Assembly: GCF_004681965.1 (NCBI RefSeq)
Contig: NZ_SMLL01000007.1
Span: forward strand, 62,001-126,000
Length of the DNA stretch: 64,000 nt
Direction of reading: 5' to 3'
Origin: Ramlibacter rhizophilus
GTDB taxonomy: Bacteria > Pseudomonadota > Gammaproteobacteria > Burkholderiales > Burkholderiaceae_C
Every line of letters starts with the position of its first letter. Positions within the stretch are counted from its first letter, which is position 1. This document shows, piece by piece, positions 51,610 through 63,700 of this stretch. The position numbers and the translations under genes were made by a program. The notes below the pieces were generated by a model that saw nothing but the letters and a program-made list of their open reading frames with translations, did no database searches and was not told the DNA's origin.

Positions 51610-53076
51610 TCAGCACTCCTCGCTCCAGCAGAAGCCGTCGCGCGCGATCATGGCGCTGGAGGCGCTGGGTCCCCAGGTGCCCGCGGCGTAAGGGCGCAGG
51701 CCGTTGCGGTCGTGGCGCCAGTAGTCCAGCAGCGGCTCCACCCAGCGCCAGGCTTCCTCCTGTTCGTCGCTGCGCACGAAGAGGTTGAGCCGGCCGTCGA
51801 TCACGTCCAGCAGCAGCCGCTCGTAGGCGCCCACGCGCTCGGCGCCGAAGCGCTGGGTGAAGTCCAGGTTCAGGTGCACCGGCGTGAGCACGGAGGTACT
51901 CGTGCGCGCCGCCTGCCGGTTCTCCTGGCCCTGCGACATGAGGTGCAGTTCCAGCCCGTCGCGCGGCTGCAGGTTGATGACGAGCTTGTTGGCCGCGCCC
52001 ATGGGGACGTCGTAGATGGCGTGCGGGGCGGGCTGGAAGTTCACCACGATGTGCGCGTCGCGCGCGGCCAGGCGCTTGCCGGTGCGGATGTAGAAGGGCA
52101 CGCCCGCCCAGCGCCAGTTGGCGATTTCCGCGCGCAGCGCGACGAAGGTCTCGGTCTGGCTGTCGGGCGCGACGCCCGGCTCCTCGCGGTAGCCGCGCAC
52201 CGCCTCGCCCGCCACCCGTCCGGCGGTGTACTGCCCGCGGATGGCATGCTGGCCAAGCGACTGCACCGTCCAGGGCTTGAGGGACCGCAGTACCTTGAGC
52301 TTCTCGTCGCGGATGGCGTCGGCGTGCGCGTTGATCGGCGGCTCCATGGCCAGCGCGCACAGCAGCTGCAGCGCGTGGTTCTGCACCATGTCGCGCAGGG
52401 CGCCGGTGCTGTCGTAGAACGCGCCGCGCTTTTCCACGCCCAGGTCCTCGGCGATGGTGATCTGGATGTTGGCGATGTTCTCGCGCCGCCACAACGGCTC
52501 GAAAAGCGCATTGCCGAAGCGCAGCGCAAAGAGGTTCTGCACCGAGGGCTTGCCCAGGTAGTGGTCGATGCGAAAGATCTGCTTCTCGCCGAAGCCGCGC
52601 CGCACCGCCTCGTTGATGGCGCGGTTGGAGGCCAGGTCATGGCCCAGCGGCTTTTCCAGCACCAGCCGGGTCTGCGGCGTGTTCAGGCCCGCGGCGGCGA
52701 GTTGCTCGCAGGCGGTGGTGAACAGGCCGGGCGCGGTGGCCAGGTACATCACCACCGTGTCGGCCTGCCGCTCCTGCAGCTTCTGGCGCAGGCGCTCGTA
52801 GTCGGCCGGCTTGGACAGATCCATGCGCAGGAAGCTCAGCAGGGCGGCGAAGCGGTCGAATTCCTCGGCGCTCGGGCGCTTGGCCAGCTCCACGTTGTCG
52901 AAGCGGCCGCGGATCAGGGCGCGGTACTGCTCGTCGCTGAGGTCGTCGCGCGCGATGCCGATGATGCGCCCCGGCGCAGGCAGGCTGCCGTGGCGGAAGG
53001 CCTGGAACAGGGCCGGCATGAGCTTGCGCCATGCCAGGTCGCCCGTGCCGCCGAAAAGGACGAGGTCGAAGCTCAT
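51610..53076 (-). CDS. zwf: Glucose-6-phosphate 1-dehydrogenase
   Basis: The 488-residue G6PDH makes 6-phosphogluconolactone and NADPH. The coenzyme loop is G-G-T-G-D-L-A-W-R-K-L (about residues 9-19; the family usually has G-A-S/T-G-D-L-A). The catalytic and substrate segment R-I-D-H-Y-L-G-K (about 170-177) contains the essential His and Lys. M-V-Q-N-H-A-L-Q-L-L and the conserved C-terminal W-x-W-V-E-P are present. The ATG at 53076 starts M-S-F-D-L-V-L-F-G. It is divergent from tal and pgi, so all three hexose/pentose-phosphate genes are grouped. 6-phosphogluconolactonase (pgl) is not adjacent. Confidence 0.97.
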   Translation of the reverse strand: MSFDLVLFGGTGDLAWRKLMPALFQAFRHGSLPAPGRIIGIARDDLSDEQYRALIRGRFDNVELAKRPSAEEFDRFAALLSFLRMDLSKPADYERLRQKLQERQADTVVMYLATAPGLFTTACEQLAAAGLNTPQTRLVLEKPLGHDLASNRAINEAVRRGFGEKQIFRIDHYLGKPSVQNLFALRFGNALFEPLWRRENIANIQITIAEDLGVEKRGAFYDSTGALRDMVQNHALQLLCALAMEPPINAHADAIRDEKLKVLRSLKPWTVQSLGQHAIRGQYTAGRVAGEAVRGYREEPGVAPDSQTETFVALRAEIANWRWAGVPFYIRTGKRLAARDAHIVVNFQPAPHAIYDVPMGAANKLVINLQPRDGLELHLMSQGQENRQAARTSTSVLTPVHLNLDFTQRFGAERVGAYERLLLDVIDGRLNLFVRSDEQEEAWRWVEPLLDYWRHDRNGLRPYAAGTWGPSASSAMIARDGFCWSEEC

Positions 53077-53240
53077 GCACTCACTTTTTCGTTGTCGCAG
53101 GCCAATGTAGCGCGGCTTGCCGCAGCCGAAGCGCGAAAGCGTAAACCGGGAGGCTTTCCCCGCGTGTGGGAGCAGGACGGATTCGCCGCCCACGCGCCGA
53201 GCGCCCCGCCCCCGGGGCACCCCGCCCGATAATGGCCGGC

Positions 53241-54185
53241 ATGAACCAACTCGAGGCCCTCAAGCAGTTCACCACCGTCGTGGCCGACACCGGTGACTTC
53301 CGCCAGCTGGCGCAGTTCAAGCCCACCGACGCCACGACCAATCCTTCCCTCATCCTCAAGGCCGTGCAGAAGCCCGAGTACGCGCCGCTCATGCACGACA
53401 TCGTGGGCCGCCACCGCAGCGCGCCGCTGGACGAGACCATGGACCGCCTGCTGGTGCGCTTCGGCACCGAGATCCTGGGCATCATTCCCGGCCGCGTCTC
53501 CACGGAGGTGGATGCGCGCCTGAGCTTCGACACCGAAGCCACGGTCGCCCGTGCCGAGCGGCTCATGGCCCTGTACCGCGCCGAGGGCGTGGGGCCCGAG
53601 CGCATCCTGATCAAGATCGCCTCCACCTGGGAGGGCATCCAGGCGGCCGCGCGCCTGCAGCGCCAGGGCGTGCGCACCAACCTCACGCTGCTCTTTTCCT
53701 TCTGCCAGGCCGTGGCCTGCGGCGAGGCCGGCGTGCAGCTCATCTCGCCCTTCGTCGGCCGCATCTACGACTGGTACAAGAAGTCCGCCGGCAGCAACTG
53801 GGACGAGGCAGCCAGCGCCGGCGCCAACGACCCCGGCGTCCGCTCGGTCCGCCAGATCTACCAGTACTACAAGCGCCACGGCATCGCGACCGAAGTCATG
53901 GGCGCGAGCTTCCGCAACACGGGGCAGATCCTGGCGCTGGCCGGCTGCGACCTGCTCACCATCAGCCCGGAGCTGCTCGCGCAGCTCGCCGCGAGCGAAG
54001 CGCCGGTCACGCGGGCACTGGATGCGGCCGGTGCGGACACCGACCTGCCCCGCCAGCACTTCGACGAGCCCGCCTTCCGCTGGGCGCTCAACGAGGACGC
54101 CATGGCCAGCGACAAGCTGGCCGAAGGCATCCGCGCCTTCGCGGCCGACGCCGTGAAGCTGGAACAGCTCATGAAGGCGATCTGA
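53241..54185 (+). CDS. tal: Transaldolase
   Basis: The 314-residue transaldolase of the TalB type transfers dihydroxyacetone units between sedoheptulose-7-phosphate and glyceraldehyde-3-phosphate. The Schiff-base lysine is in [11 protein letters not shown] (near residue 130). The early [10 protein letters not shown] and F-S-F-C-Q-A-V-A and the late [17 protein letters not shown] are typical. The ATG at 53241 fits the family start M-N-Q-L-E-A-L; an ATG three codons earlier is possible, and a GATAAT box overlaps the start, hinting at a short leader. It is separated from pgi by the inverted-repeat element. Confidence 0.96.
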   Translation: MNQLEALKQFTTVVADTGDFRQLAQFKPTDATTNPSLILKAVQKPEYAPLMHDIVGRHRSAPLDETMDRLLVRFGTEILGIIPGRVSTEVDARLSFDTEATVARAERLMALYRAEGVGPERILIKIASTWEGIQAAARLQRQGVRTNLTLLFSFCQAVACGEAGVQLISPFVGRIYDWYKKSAGSNWDEAASAGANDPGVRSVRQIYQYYKRHGIATEVMGASFRNTGQILALAGCDLLTISPELLAQLAASEAPVTRALDAAGADTDLPRQHFDEPAFRWALNEDAMASDKLAEGIRAFAADAVKLEQLMKAI

Positions 54186-54345
54186 GAAGCTGTGAACGGA
54201 TCCGCCACGCCCGCCTCGGCCGCCAAAACGCGGCCCCTCTGCGTTGCAAATGCTCGCCATAGCCCAAGCCATGGCTGCGCTTTGCGCCTTGATCGGCCAC
54301 GTTCTGGCGCCCGCTTCGGACGCGCCGAATTCATTCACAGCTTCT
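54185..54345. repeat. MITE-like element with terminal inverted repeats
   Basis: AGAAGCTGTGAA at 54185-54196 and its exact complement TTCACAGCTTCT at 54334-54345 bound a 161-bp segment that fills the tal-pgi gap almost completely. The inside has an internal palindrome-like stretch (GCCATAGCCCAAGCCATGGC) and no plausible gene. No clear target-site duplication was seen. Confidence 0.6.
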
Positions 54346-54351
54346 GATCCC

Positions 54352-55932
54352 ATGGCTTTCGACCCCGCCGTCTTTCCGCGCTGCGACCAGACCCCCGTGT
54401 GGGAGGGCCTGGCGCGGCACTACGAGTCCGAAGGCAAGGACTTCGACCTGCGCCAGGCCTTCGCGCGCGACGCGCGCCGCTTCGAGGACTTCAGCCTGGA
54501 CGCCCCGCATGTCTTTTGCGACCTGTCCAAGAACCTGCTGGGCCGCGACACGCGCGCCATGCTCACCGAGCTGGCGCAGGCCTGCGGCCTGCCCGCGCAG
54601 CGCGACGCCCTCCTGGGCGGCGAGACCGTCAACCTCACCGAGCAGCGACAGGTGATGCACTGGCTGCTGCGCTATCCGGCGCAGCAGGCGGCCTTCACCC
54701 CGCCCGCCTTCGATGCGCGCCGCGCCGAGCTGGCCGAGGTGCACGCCACGCTGGAGGCCATGCTCGCCTACGCCGAGCGCATCCGCGCCGACGAGGGCAT
54801 CACCGACGTGGTCAACATCGGCATCGGCGGCTCGGACCTGGGGCCGCAGATGGCCGTGGCCGCGCTGCAATCGTTCGCCGATCCGGCGCGCCGGCGCATG
54901 CACTTCGTCTCCAACGTGGACGGCCATGAGCTCGACGCCGTGCTGCGGGGCCTGCGGCCCGAGCGCACCCTGTTCCTGGTGGCCTCCAAGACCTTCACCA
55001 CCATCGAGACCATGACCAACGCGCGCTCGGCGCGCGACTGGTTCGCTACGCAGGGCGGCACCGACGTGGCCCGCCACTTCGCGGCCCTCACCACCAACAT
55101 CGATGCGGCGCGCGAGTTCGGCATCGAAACCACCTTCGGCTTCTGGGACTGGGTGGGCGGGCGCTACTCGCTCTGGTCGGCCATCGGCCTGCCGATCGCC
55201 ATCGCGGTGGGCACCACGCGCTTTCGCGAGCTGCTGGGCGGTGCCCACGCCATGGACGCGCATTTCGCCACCGCGCCGCTGGAGGCCAACCTGCCGGTCC
55301 AACTGGCCCTGCTCGATCTCTGGTACCGCAACTTCCACGGCTTTGGCAGCCGCAGCATCGCGCCCTACCACAGCAGCCTCAAGCGCCTGCCGGCCTACCT
55401 GCAGCAGCTGGAGATGGAAAGCAACGGCAAGCGCGTGGACCGGCAGGGGCAGCCCGTGTCCTTCGCCACTTCGCCCGTGCTTTGGGGCGAGCCCGGCACC
55501 AACGGCCAGCACGCCTACTTCCAGATGCTGCACCAGGGCACCGACGTCACGCCCGTGGAGTTCATCGCCGTGCGCGAGGCGGCTCACCGCCTGCCGGGCC
55601 ACCACGAGCAACTGCTGGCCAACGTGCTCGCACAGGCGCAGGCGCTGATGCAGGGCCGCGAGGACGCAGGCGGGCATCGCCACTTCACCGGCAACCGCCC
55701 CAGCACCTTCCTGCTGCTGGAGCGGCTCGACCCCGCATCGCTCGGCGCGCTCATCGCGCTGCAGGAGCACCGCGTCTTCTGCAGCGGCGCGCTCTGGGGC
55801 ATCAACAGCTTCGACCAGTGGGGCGTGGAACTGGGCAAGGTGCTCGCGCGCGATCTCACGCCCAGGCTGGCGTCGGGCGACGTGAGCGGGCTGGACGGCT
55901 CGACGGCGGGGCTTCTCAAGCGCCTGCGCTGA
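54352..55932 (+). CDS. pgi: Glucose-6-phosphate isomerase
   Basis: The 526-residue isomerase interconverts glucose-6-phosphate and fructose-6-phosphate. Phosphate-loop and catalytic motifs are visible. These are N-I-G-I-G-G-S-D-L-G-P (about 159), L-F-L-V-A-S-K-T-F-T-T-I-E-T (about 210), the catalytic region F-W-D-W-V-G-G-R-Y-S-L-W-S-A-I-G-L, and the His and Lys near the end (G-H-R-H-F and I-N-S-F-D-Q-W-G-V-E-L-G-K). Length is a little below the E. coli enzyme (549). The ATG at 54352 begins M-A-F-D-P-A and lies 6 bp after the right inverted repeat. It is followed closely by a DUF805 gene. Confidence 0.97.
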   Translation: MAFDPAVFPRCDQTPVWEGLARHYESEGKDFDLRQAFARDARRFEDFSLDAPHVFCDLSKNLLGRDTRAMLTELAQACGLPAQRDALLGGETVNLTEQRQVMHWLLRYPAQQAAFTPPAFDARRAELAEVHATLEAMLAYAERIRADEGITDVVNIGIGGSDLGPQMAVAALQSFADPARRRMHFVSNVDGHELDAVLRGLRPERTLFLVASKTFTTIETMTNARSARDWFATQGGTDVARHFAALTTNIDAAREFGIETTFGFWDWVGGRYSLWSAIGLPIAIAVGTTRFRELLGGAHAMDAHFATAPLEANLPVQLALLDLWYRNFHGFGSRSIAPYHSSLKRLPAYLQQLEMESNGKRVDRQGQPVSFATSPVLWGEPGTNGQHAYFQMLHQGTDVTPVEFIAVREAAHRLPGHHEQLLANVLAQAQALMQGREDAGGHRHFTGNRPSTFLLLERLDPASLGALIALQEHRVFCSGALWGINSFDQWGVELGKVLARDLTPRLASGDVSGLDGSTAGLLKRLR

Positions 55933-55967
55933 GCTATCCTCGCCAGCGACCGAGGAGAGACCCGCGC

Positions 55968-56288
55968 ATGAACTTCACCGACGCCGTCAAGACCTGCCTG
56001 CGCCAGTACGCCACCTTCACCGGCCGCGCCAGCCGGCCGGAGTTCTGGTGGTTCATGCTGTTCGTGCTGCTGCTCTCCATGGCAGCCTCCCTCATCGGCC
56101 CGCGCGTGAATGCGCTGGTGACGCTGCTCCTGCTGCTGCCCAGTATTGCCGTGGCCGCACGCCGCCTGCACGACATCGACAAGAGCGGCTGGTGGCAACT
56201 CGTGAGCCTGGTCCCGCTGGTGGGCTGGCTCGTCACGCTGTACTGGTACGTGCAGCCGAGCCAGCCGTCGGGGAATCGCTTCGGGTGA
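55968..56288 (+). CDS. DUF805 domain-containing membrane protein
   Basis: The 106-residue small membrane protein is of the DUF805 (YhaH/YhaI-like) family. The conserved start is F-T-D-A-V-K-T-C-L-R-Q-Y-A-T-F-T-G-R-A-S-R, followed by E-F-W-W-F-M-L-F. A tandem of membrane helices (about 35-55 and 58-80) comes next. The family's R-R-L-H-D-I-D-K-S-G-W-W segment (about 65-76) is complete. GAGGAGA precedes the ATG. It lies 35 bp after pgi, so it may share the transcript. The function of DUF805 proteins is unknown. Confidence 0.92.
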   Translation: MNFTDAVKTCLRQYATFTGRASRPEFWWFMLFVLLLSMAASLIGPRVNALVTLLLLLPSIAVAARRLHDIDKSGWWQLVSLVPLVGWLVTLYWYVQPSQPSGNRFG

Positions 56289-56450
56289 GGTAGCGCCAGG
56301 GCAAGTGTTATCAAACATTTGCCGCGTTTGTTGGATAAGGGCCTCCTCCACCGCGACTCGGCACCTCGTTCGAAGCACCCGGCCGCGGCGCTGAAGACAG
56401 CGCCCCGCCCGCGCCCCGCCGGCCACGCGTGGGCGCGGGCGGCCGACAAA

Positions 56451-56484
56451 GAAAAAGGCCGGGGTCTCCCCCGGCCTTTCTGTT
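56451..56484 (-). terminator. Rho-independent terminator after groEL
   Basis: AAAGGCCGGGG-TCT-CCCCCGGCCTTT (56454-56479), with further T residues on the minus strand, forms a long GC stem and lies 50 bases beyond the groEL stop (minus strand). The stem is nearly perfect and ends transcription of groESL. Confidence 0.9.
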
Positions 56485-56532
56485 CTGGCTGGAACCGCGG
56501 AAGACGCCGTGCGCCGTCCGCGGAGCCTGGAC

Positions 56533-58197
<1,665 letters not shown>

Positions 58198-58217
58198 TCA
58201 GTTGAACGGGGGCTGGA

Positions 58218-58511
58218 TTACTTCATTTCGACGACCGCGAACAGGTCGTCTTCCTTCATGACCAGCAGTTCGTCGCCTTCGACCTTGACGGTCTGGCCGC
58301 TGTACTTGCCGAACAGGACGCGGTCGCCGACCTTCACGTTCAGCGCCATCAGCTCGCCCTTGTCGCTCTTGCGGCCGGGGCCGACGGCCAAGACTTCGCC
58401 CTGGTCAGGCTTCTCGGCCGCGTTGTCGGGGATCACGATGCCCGAAGCGGTCTTGGTCTCGTTCTCGAGGCGCTTGACGATCACGCGATCGTGCAGGGGA
58501 CGAAGTTTCAT
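58218..58511 (-). CDS. groES: Co-chaperonin GroES (10 kDa)
   Basis: The 97-residue co-chaperonin caps the GroEL ring. It starts [12 protein letters not shown], the GroES signature. The mobile-loop region [14 protein letters not shown] (about 16-29) is typical, and Y-S-G-Q-T-V-K and E-D-D-L-F-A-V-V-E follow. The ATG at 58511 has an AAGGAG site. The gene is the first of the operon behind a sigma-70 promoter and a perfect CIRCE, so HrcA should repress it and heat should relieve this. Confidence 0.99.
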   Translation of the reverse strand: MKLRPLHDRVIVKRLENETKTASGIVIPDNAAEKPDQGEVLAVGPGRKSDKGELMALNVKVGDRVLFGKYSGQTVKVEGDELLVMKEDDLFAVVEMK

Positions 58512-58600
58512 GGGTGCTCCTTGTCTTCAATACAGGGGTGACGTCAAAAAGCGCCAACGGGGTTGACGCTTTGGCATGATCTCTGGGCGCGGGGGCTGTG

Positions 58601-58627
58601 TTAGCACTCGGGTCCAGCGAGTGCTAA
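58601..58627 (-). promoter_or_regulatory. CIRCE operator (HrcA binding site)
   Basis: TTAGCACTC (58601-58609), nine bases, GAGTGCTAA (58619-58627) equals the CIRCE consensus exactly. It lies about 90 bp before the groES start and directly after the -10 box of the promoter, overlapping the transcription start region. HrcA repression of groESL is established for this element. Confidence 0.98.
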
Positions 58628-58654
58628 TCATAGTGGCATTCAGCCTGATTTCAA
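58627..58654 (-). promoter_or_regulatory. Sigma-70 type promoter of groESL
   Basis: On the minus strand TTGAAA (58649-58654) and TATGAT (58627-58632) are separated by 16 bases, a good housekeeping promoter. The -10 box abuts the CIRCE, so bound HrcA would block initiation. No sigma-32 type -10 (CCCCATNT) was recognised here. Confidence 0.8.
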
Positions 58655-58931
58655 GATCTGCCCGGCCGCACGGGTCGGTGTGGGCCGGCGAGAACAGTCG
58701 CGTTCCGGGCGTCAGCCGGCTTCCAACGCAGCTCCCACGCCGCAAAGCGCGCGATGGGCTTGGCTCTGCCGCGGATGAGTCGGCGTCCGTGTCCTGAGCC
58801 CCGTTCGATGGCCGGCGCCAAGTCAGCTTCCTGACAGGCTGCCCCGCGCCCCCGCACCTTAGCCTCTCTGCCTTCATGCGCTTGCGGGCGCCAAGGGCCG
58901 CACGCCAAGCGCGCCGAAGAGGGAGGAAACA
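58655..58931. other. Intergenic region between groES and tpsB
   Basis: About 280 bases without a recognisable gene, apart from the groESL promoter at its left edge. The stretch is GC-rich. No terminator, palindrome or convincing -35/-10 pair for the two-partner secretion genes could be identified; only the GGGAGG ribosome site at 58921-58926 stands out at the right end. Confidence 0.5.
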
Positions 58932-60761
58932 TTGTCATCACCACAGCGGGCTCAGGTGTCGCTGCGTGCTGCTGCGCGGGTGCGGGGTGCGGCCGGCGCC
59001 GGCAGGCTGCGGCACGGGCGCGGCCAGCTCGCCCTGCTGCTCGCGGCCTTCTGCGTACCCCTGTCCGCGCAGGCGCAGGGTGCGGCGGACGCCGCACGGG
59101 TCATCGAAGAGGGCTTGCGCCGCCAGGAAGAGCGCAGCCGGGAGCCGCTGCAGCCCTGGCCCGCCCCCCGGCCAGTGCCGCGCCCCAGCCGTGCGGGCAC
59201 GCCGGCCGATGCGGACCGGGCGCTGGCGCCGCTGCCGGCGGGATCGGTTTGCTTCCCCATCGCCGAGCTCACGCTCAGCGGCCCCGACGCCGCCCACTTC
59301 GCCTGGCTGCTCTCGCCGCCACTTGACGCGCTCGATCCTCCAGGCCGCTGCCTCGGCGCCGAGGAATTGACCGCCCTTGCGAGCGAGCTCGACCAGCGCC
59401 TGCTCTCGGCCGGCTACATCACCACGCGCGCCGCGCTGCCTGCCCAGAACCTCGCCAGCGGCCGTTTGCAGGTGCGGATCGAGGCCGGCCGCGTTGCCGA
59501 CATCCAGATGCACGACGCCGACGCAGGTGTCGACGGAGCCGACAGTCGCTGGGGCACCTGGCGCAATGCCTTCCCCACGGCCCCCGGGGCGCTGCTGAAC
59601 CTGCAGGACCTGGAGCAGGGCATCGACAACATGCGGCGGCTGCCCAGCCAGGAGGTCGGCATCCAGCTGGAGCCCGGCCTGCAGCCCGGCACCAGCGTCT
59701 TGCGCATCGCCCGGCGAACGCCGGGTGAGCGCATGCGGGGCAGCATCGGCCTGGACAACGGCGGCGGGGCCACGCTCGGGCGCACGCAGCTGAGCGCCAA
59801 CCTTGCTTTCGACAACCCACTGGGCCTGTACGACATCGTCTCCGCCAGCGCGGGCACCAATGCCGAGCACCTGGGGCGCACGCACCGCAGCCAGAGCCTG
59901 GCGCTGCAGTACAGCCTGCCCTGGGGCTACCACCTGTTCAGCCTGGCCGCCACGCACAGCCGCTTCGCGCAGTACGCCCAGGGCACCACGGCGCGCTTTC
60001 TCTTCAGCGGCGAGAGCCGCGGCTTGAGCGCGGGCTGGCAGCGCACGGTCTGGCGCAGCGCCTCCGGCCGCTTCGACCTGCATGCCGGCCTGTCCACGCG
60101 GCGCGCCTCCAGCCACATCGACGACACCGAGATCCTGGTCCAGCGCCGGCGCACCACGAACCTCGAGTTCGGCATCGGTGGCCAGCGGTTCGTCGGCGGC
60201 ACCGCGCTGGCCTTCGAACTGCACCGGCGCCGCGGCGTGGGCTGGTTCAGCGCGGAGCCGGACTTGGAGGACGCGCAGGCGGGCGGGCCTACCCTGCGCC
60301 CGCGCATTTGGCGCCTGAGCCTGTCGGCGCAGGACGACTTCACCTGGGGCGGGCGCCGCTGGCGCCTGCACGCGGCCCTGCGCGCGCAGCACACCCGCGA
60401 CGCCACCCTGCCCACCGACCAGATCGCCATTGGCGGGCGCGGCACGGTGCGCGGCTTCGACGGCGACACCGTGCTGCTGGCCGAAAGCGGCTGGGTGCTG
60501 CGCAGCGAGCTGAGTACGCCGTTGCTTGCGCAGGCGCAGGGCGCCGACCTGCTCGCCGTCGCCGCCCTGGACCACGGCCGTGTCTGGGGGCCCGCTGCCG
60601 TGAGCCTGCCCGGCCACACCCTCACCGGCGCCGCCCTGGGCCTGCGCGGCCGGCGCGGCGGCGCCTGGTTCGAGGCCCTGCTGGGCCTGCCCCTGCACCA
60701 GCCCGAGGGCTTTCCGTCCCGCAGCCGCACCCTGGTCCTGAGCCTCACGCAGACCTTCTGA
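58932..60761 (+). CDS. Two-partner secretion outer-membrane transporter (ShlB/FhaC/HecB family TpsB)
   Basis: The 609-residue Omp85-type transporter secretes its partner exoprotein. A long n-region and signal peptide end near residue 49 (A-Q-A-Q-G). A POTRA-type domain pair occupies about 85-240 with L-L-S-A-G-Y-I-T-T-R-A and the A-L-L-N-L-Q-D-L-E-Q-G segment. The C-terminal barrel has the loop-6 motif V-R-G-F-D-G-D at 506-512 and ends in L-T-Q-T-F, with the aromatic C terminus needed for BAM. The only reasonable start is TTG at 58932, six bases after a strong GGGAGG site. The partner TpsA gene follows by 11 bp. The order B-A is like fhaC/fhaB-type or cdiBAI clusters. Confidence 0.93.
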   Translation: MSSPQRAQVSLRAAARVRGAAGAGRLRHGRGQLALLLAAFCVPLSAQAQGAADAARVIEEGLRRQEERSREPLQPWPAPRPVPRPSRAGTPADADRALAPLPAGSVCFPIAELTLSGPDAAHFAWLLSPPLDALDPPGRCLGAEELTALASELDQRLLSAGYITTRAALPAQNLASGRLQVRIEAGRVADIQMHDADAGVDGADSRWGTWRNAFPTAPGALLNLQDLEQGIDNMRRLPSQEVGIQLEPGLQPGTSVLRIARRTPGERMRGSIGLDNGGGATLGRTQLSANLAFDNPLGLYDIVSASAGTNAEHLGRTHRSQSLALQYSLPWGYHLFSLAATHSRFAQYAQGTTARFLFSGESRGLSAGWQRTVWRSASGRFDLHAGLSTRRASSHIDDTEILVQRRRTTNLEFGIGGQRFVGGTALAFELHRRRGVGWFSAEPDLEDAQAGGPTLRPRIWRLSLSAQDDFTWGGRRWRLHAALRAQHTRDATLPTDQIAIGGRGTVRGFDGDTVLLAESGWVLRSELSTPLLAQAQGADLLAVAALDHGRVWGPAAVSLPGHTLTGAALGLRGRRGGAWFEALLGLPLHQPEGFPSRSRTLVLSLTQTF

Positions 60762-60772
60762 GGAAACCTCCG

Positions 60773-63700
60773 ATGCGCTCTCCACCCGTCTTCCCCGCGC
60801 CCGTGCAGACCCCCACGCGGGCCCGCCGCTGGGGCGCCGCGCTCACCCTGGCCGCCGTCTGCCTGCAGACGCTGCTGTCGGCCGCGCCAGCCTACGCGCA
60901 GATCACCGCTGCGCCCGGCGCCGTCGCCGGACAGCGGCCGCTGCTGGACGCTGCACGCAACGGCACGCCCGTGGTGCTGATCGCGCCGCCGAGCGCGGCG
61001 GGGGTCAGCCGCAACCGCTTCGGGCAATTCGACGTCGGCACGGCGGGCGCCATCTTCAACAACAGCGCGGCTCGCGTGCCCTCCATGCTGGGCGGCGAGG
61101 TCGCCGGCAACCCGCAGCTCGGGCGCAGCCCCGCGCGCATCGTCCTTGGCGAGGTGATCGGCGGCGGCGCCAGCCAGTTGCGCGGCCCGCTGGAGATCGC
61201 GGGCCAGCGCGCGGACCTGGTGATCGCCAACCCGGCCGGCATCGCCTGCGACGGCTGCGGCTTCCTCAACGTGGGGCGCGCCACGCTCAGCACCGGGCTG
61301 CCGGTCTGGGGCGAGGCCGGCTCGCTGCTCGGGCTGGACGTGCGGCAGGGCCTGCTGTCCATCGGGCCCGGCGGCCTCTGGGCCGATGAGCTGCGGCAGC
61401 TGGACCTGCTGGCGCGCGGGCTGGTGGTGGCGGGCGAGCTCTCGACGCCCGAGTTGCGCGCGCTCGTCGGCGCCAACCAGGTGCGCTACGACACCCTCGC
61501 GGCCACGCCCCTTGCCGCCGAGGGCACTGGCCAGCGCTTCGCCATCGACATCAAGGACCTGGGCGCGATGCGTGCCAACCAGGCCTGGCTGATCGCCACC
61601 GACAAGGGCCTGGGCGTCAACAGCACGGGCCGGCTGGCGACCCGGGCAGGCGATCTCCACATCAGCGCCGACGGCCAGCTCACGCTGAGCGATGCCGAGG
61701 CCCGGGGCGACCTGCACCTGTCTTCGCAGGGCGCCATCGCCTTGGAAAGCCGCGCCCTGGCCGGCGGCGAACTGCGCGCGAGCTCACCCCTGCGCATCGG
61801 GAACGCCGGCACGGTGCAGGCAGCGCGGCTCACGCTGGCCACGCCGCACCTGCGCAACGAGGGCACGCTCGTGCAGACCTCGGCCGACACACCCCTCGGG
61901 CTGGCGCATGCCGCGGCGCTGGAGAACACGGGTGTGATCCACACCCCGGGCGAGCTGCTCCTGTCCACGCCCTGGCTCGCCGGCGCCCCGGGCCGGGACG
62001 GCCGCATCCTGGCGGGCGGCGACCTGCGCGTGGCGGCGTCCCCGCTACATCTGCGCGACCAGCAGCTCTTCGCAGACGGCTCGCTGCGCATCGACGCTGA
62101 CCAGGCGCAGCTGGAGCGCGCAGCCCTCACCGCCCGCCGGGAGGTTTCGGTCCAGCCCCGGGCGGCGTTGGGCCTGGTGGACAGCACGCTGCAGTCCGGC
62201 GCCGCCCTGAGCCTGGCGGCTGCCGACCTGTCCATCGTCCGCGGCACGGTGCTGGCGGGGGACAGGCTCGCAATCGAAGCGCAGAGCGTCGCCGCGAAGG
62301 ACAGCGTCTTGCAGGCCAGCCACGCGGTCGATGTGGCGGCGGATCGCATCGCCCTCGTCCACTCGGCCATCGACGCGAATCGCATCGAGCTGCGCGCCCA
62401 CGACTCCGCGTCCATTGAAGGCAGCGAGCTCAGGGCGGCCGAAGTGGTCCGCGTGAACGCCCAGGGGATCGACAGCCGGGACGCCACGGTGCAGGCCACC
62501 CGCATCGCGGTGGACGCAGGCGAGGGCGCGCTGCGCAACGAGGGGGGCCGCTGGCTGTCCAGCGGCGATGCGGCCGACGCCCTGAGCGTGCGTGCGCGCG
62601 GCATCGACAACACCAGCGGCCAATTGCGCGCGAACGGCGGCATCGTGCTCGACGCGCGCGGCGCCTTCCTGGACAACGGCGCCGGCACCCTGGCCGCGAA
62701 CGCGCTGGACCTCTCGCCCCTGCACCGGCTCACCAACACCGGCGGCCGCATCGAAAGCCGCGAGGCCGTGGCAGTCGTTGCCGACGAGATCGACAACCGC
62801 CAGGGCACGCTGGTCAGCGGCGCTTCGCTGCGGCTGAAGGCCGGGCACGGGGGCCTGCGCGGCGAGCAGGGCCGGCTGGAAGCGGCGGGCGACCTCACGC
62901 TGGACCTCGGCGCGGCCGCGCTGAGCGCCCGTGAGGCGGTGCTCGTCGCGGGCGGGGACGTGTCCGTCGCCGCCGGTGAGGTGGATTTGACCCGCGCCAC
63001 CCTCGCCAGCGGCCGCCACCTGGGGCTGGATGCTGGCCGGCTCACCGCCGCCCAGGCGCTGGTGGTGAGCGAGGGCAATGCGCGGGCGCGCGTGCAGGGT
63101 GCAGTGGCCGCCCAGGCCAGCACCTGGCTCGCGGACGGCGCGCTGGACGTGCAGTCGGCGAGCGCTGAGGTGGATGCGACTGGCGCCACGCTCGCGGCCG
63201 CGGGCGGCCTGACGCTGCGCGGCCAGGGCCTGCGCGCGGATGGCGCCACGGTCGAGGCCGCCGCTGTCCAGCTCGATGCAGGCCGCGGTGCGCTGAGCCA
63301 TCGGGGCGGCAAGACCTTGGCGCTGGGCGCAGCGGGCGCCGGACTGCAGGTGAAGGCGCTCAGCGTCGACAACCGCGAGGGCATCCTGGCCTCCGACGCC
63401 TCGGTGGACTTCGAGCTTGCGCAGGCCCTCGTCAACGACCAGGGCGTGCTGCACGCGGCCGGTCCTCTGCGCATGCAGGCGCAGCAGCTGTCCAACCGGG
63501 GCGGTACGGTCGCCAGCGGGCAGGCCGCGGCCTGGCGTGGCTTCGCCGTGGACAACCGCGGCGGCGAAATGGCCGTGCGCGGCGACCTGGACCTGGACAC
63601 GGCCGGCGCCGCCTTCGACAACGAAGGCGGAACGGTGATCGCCACGGGCGACCTGCGCCTGTCCGCCGGCCGCCTGGACACGCGGGACGGCCGCCTGCGC

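Noticed and set aside
56300..56400. Possible tRNA or small RNA between the DUF805 gene and groEL terminator
   Set aside because: No cloverleaf arms or T-loop consensus could be fitted.
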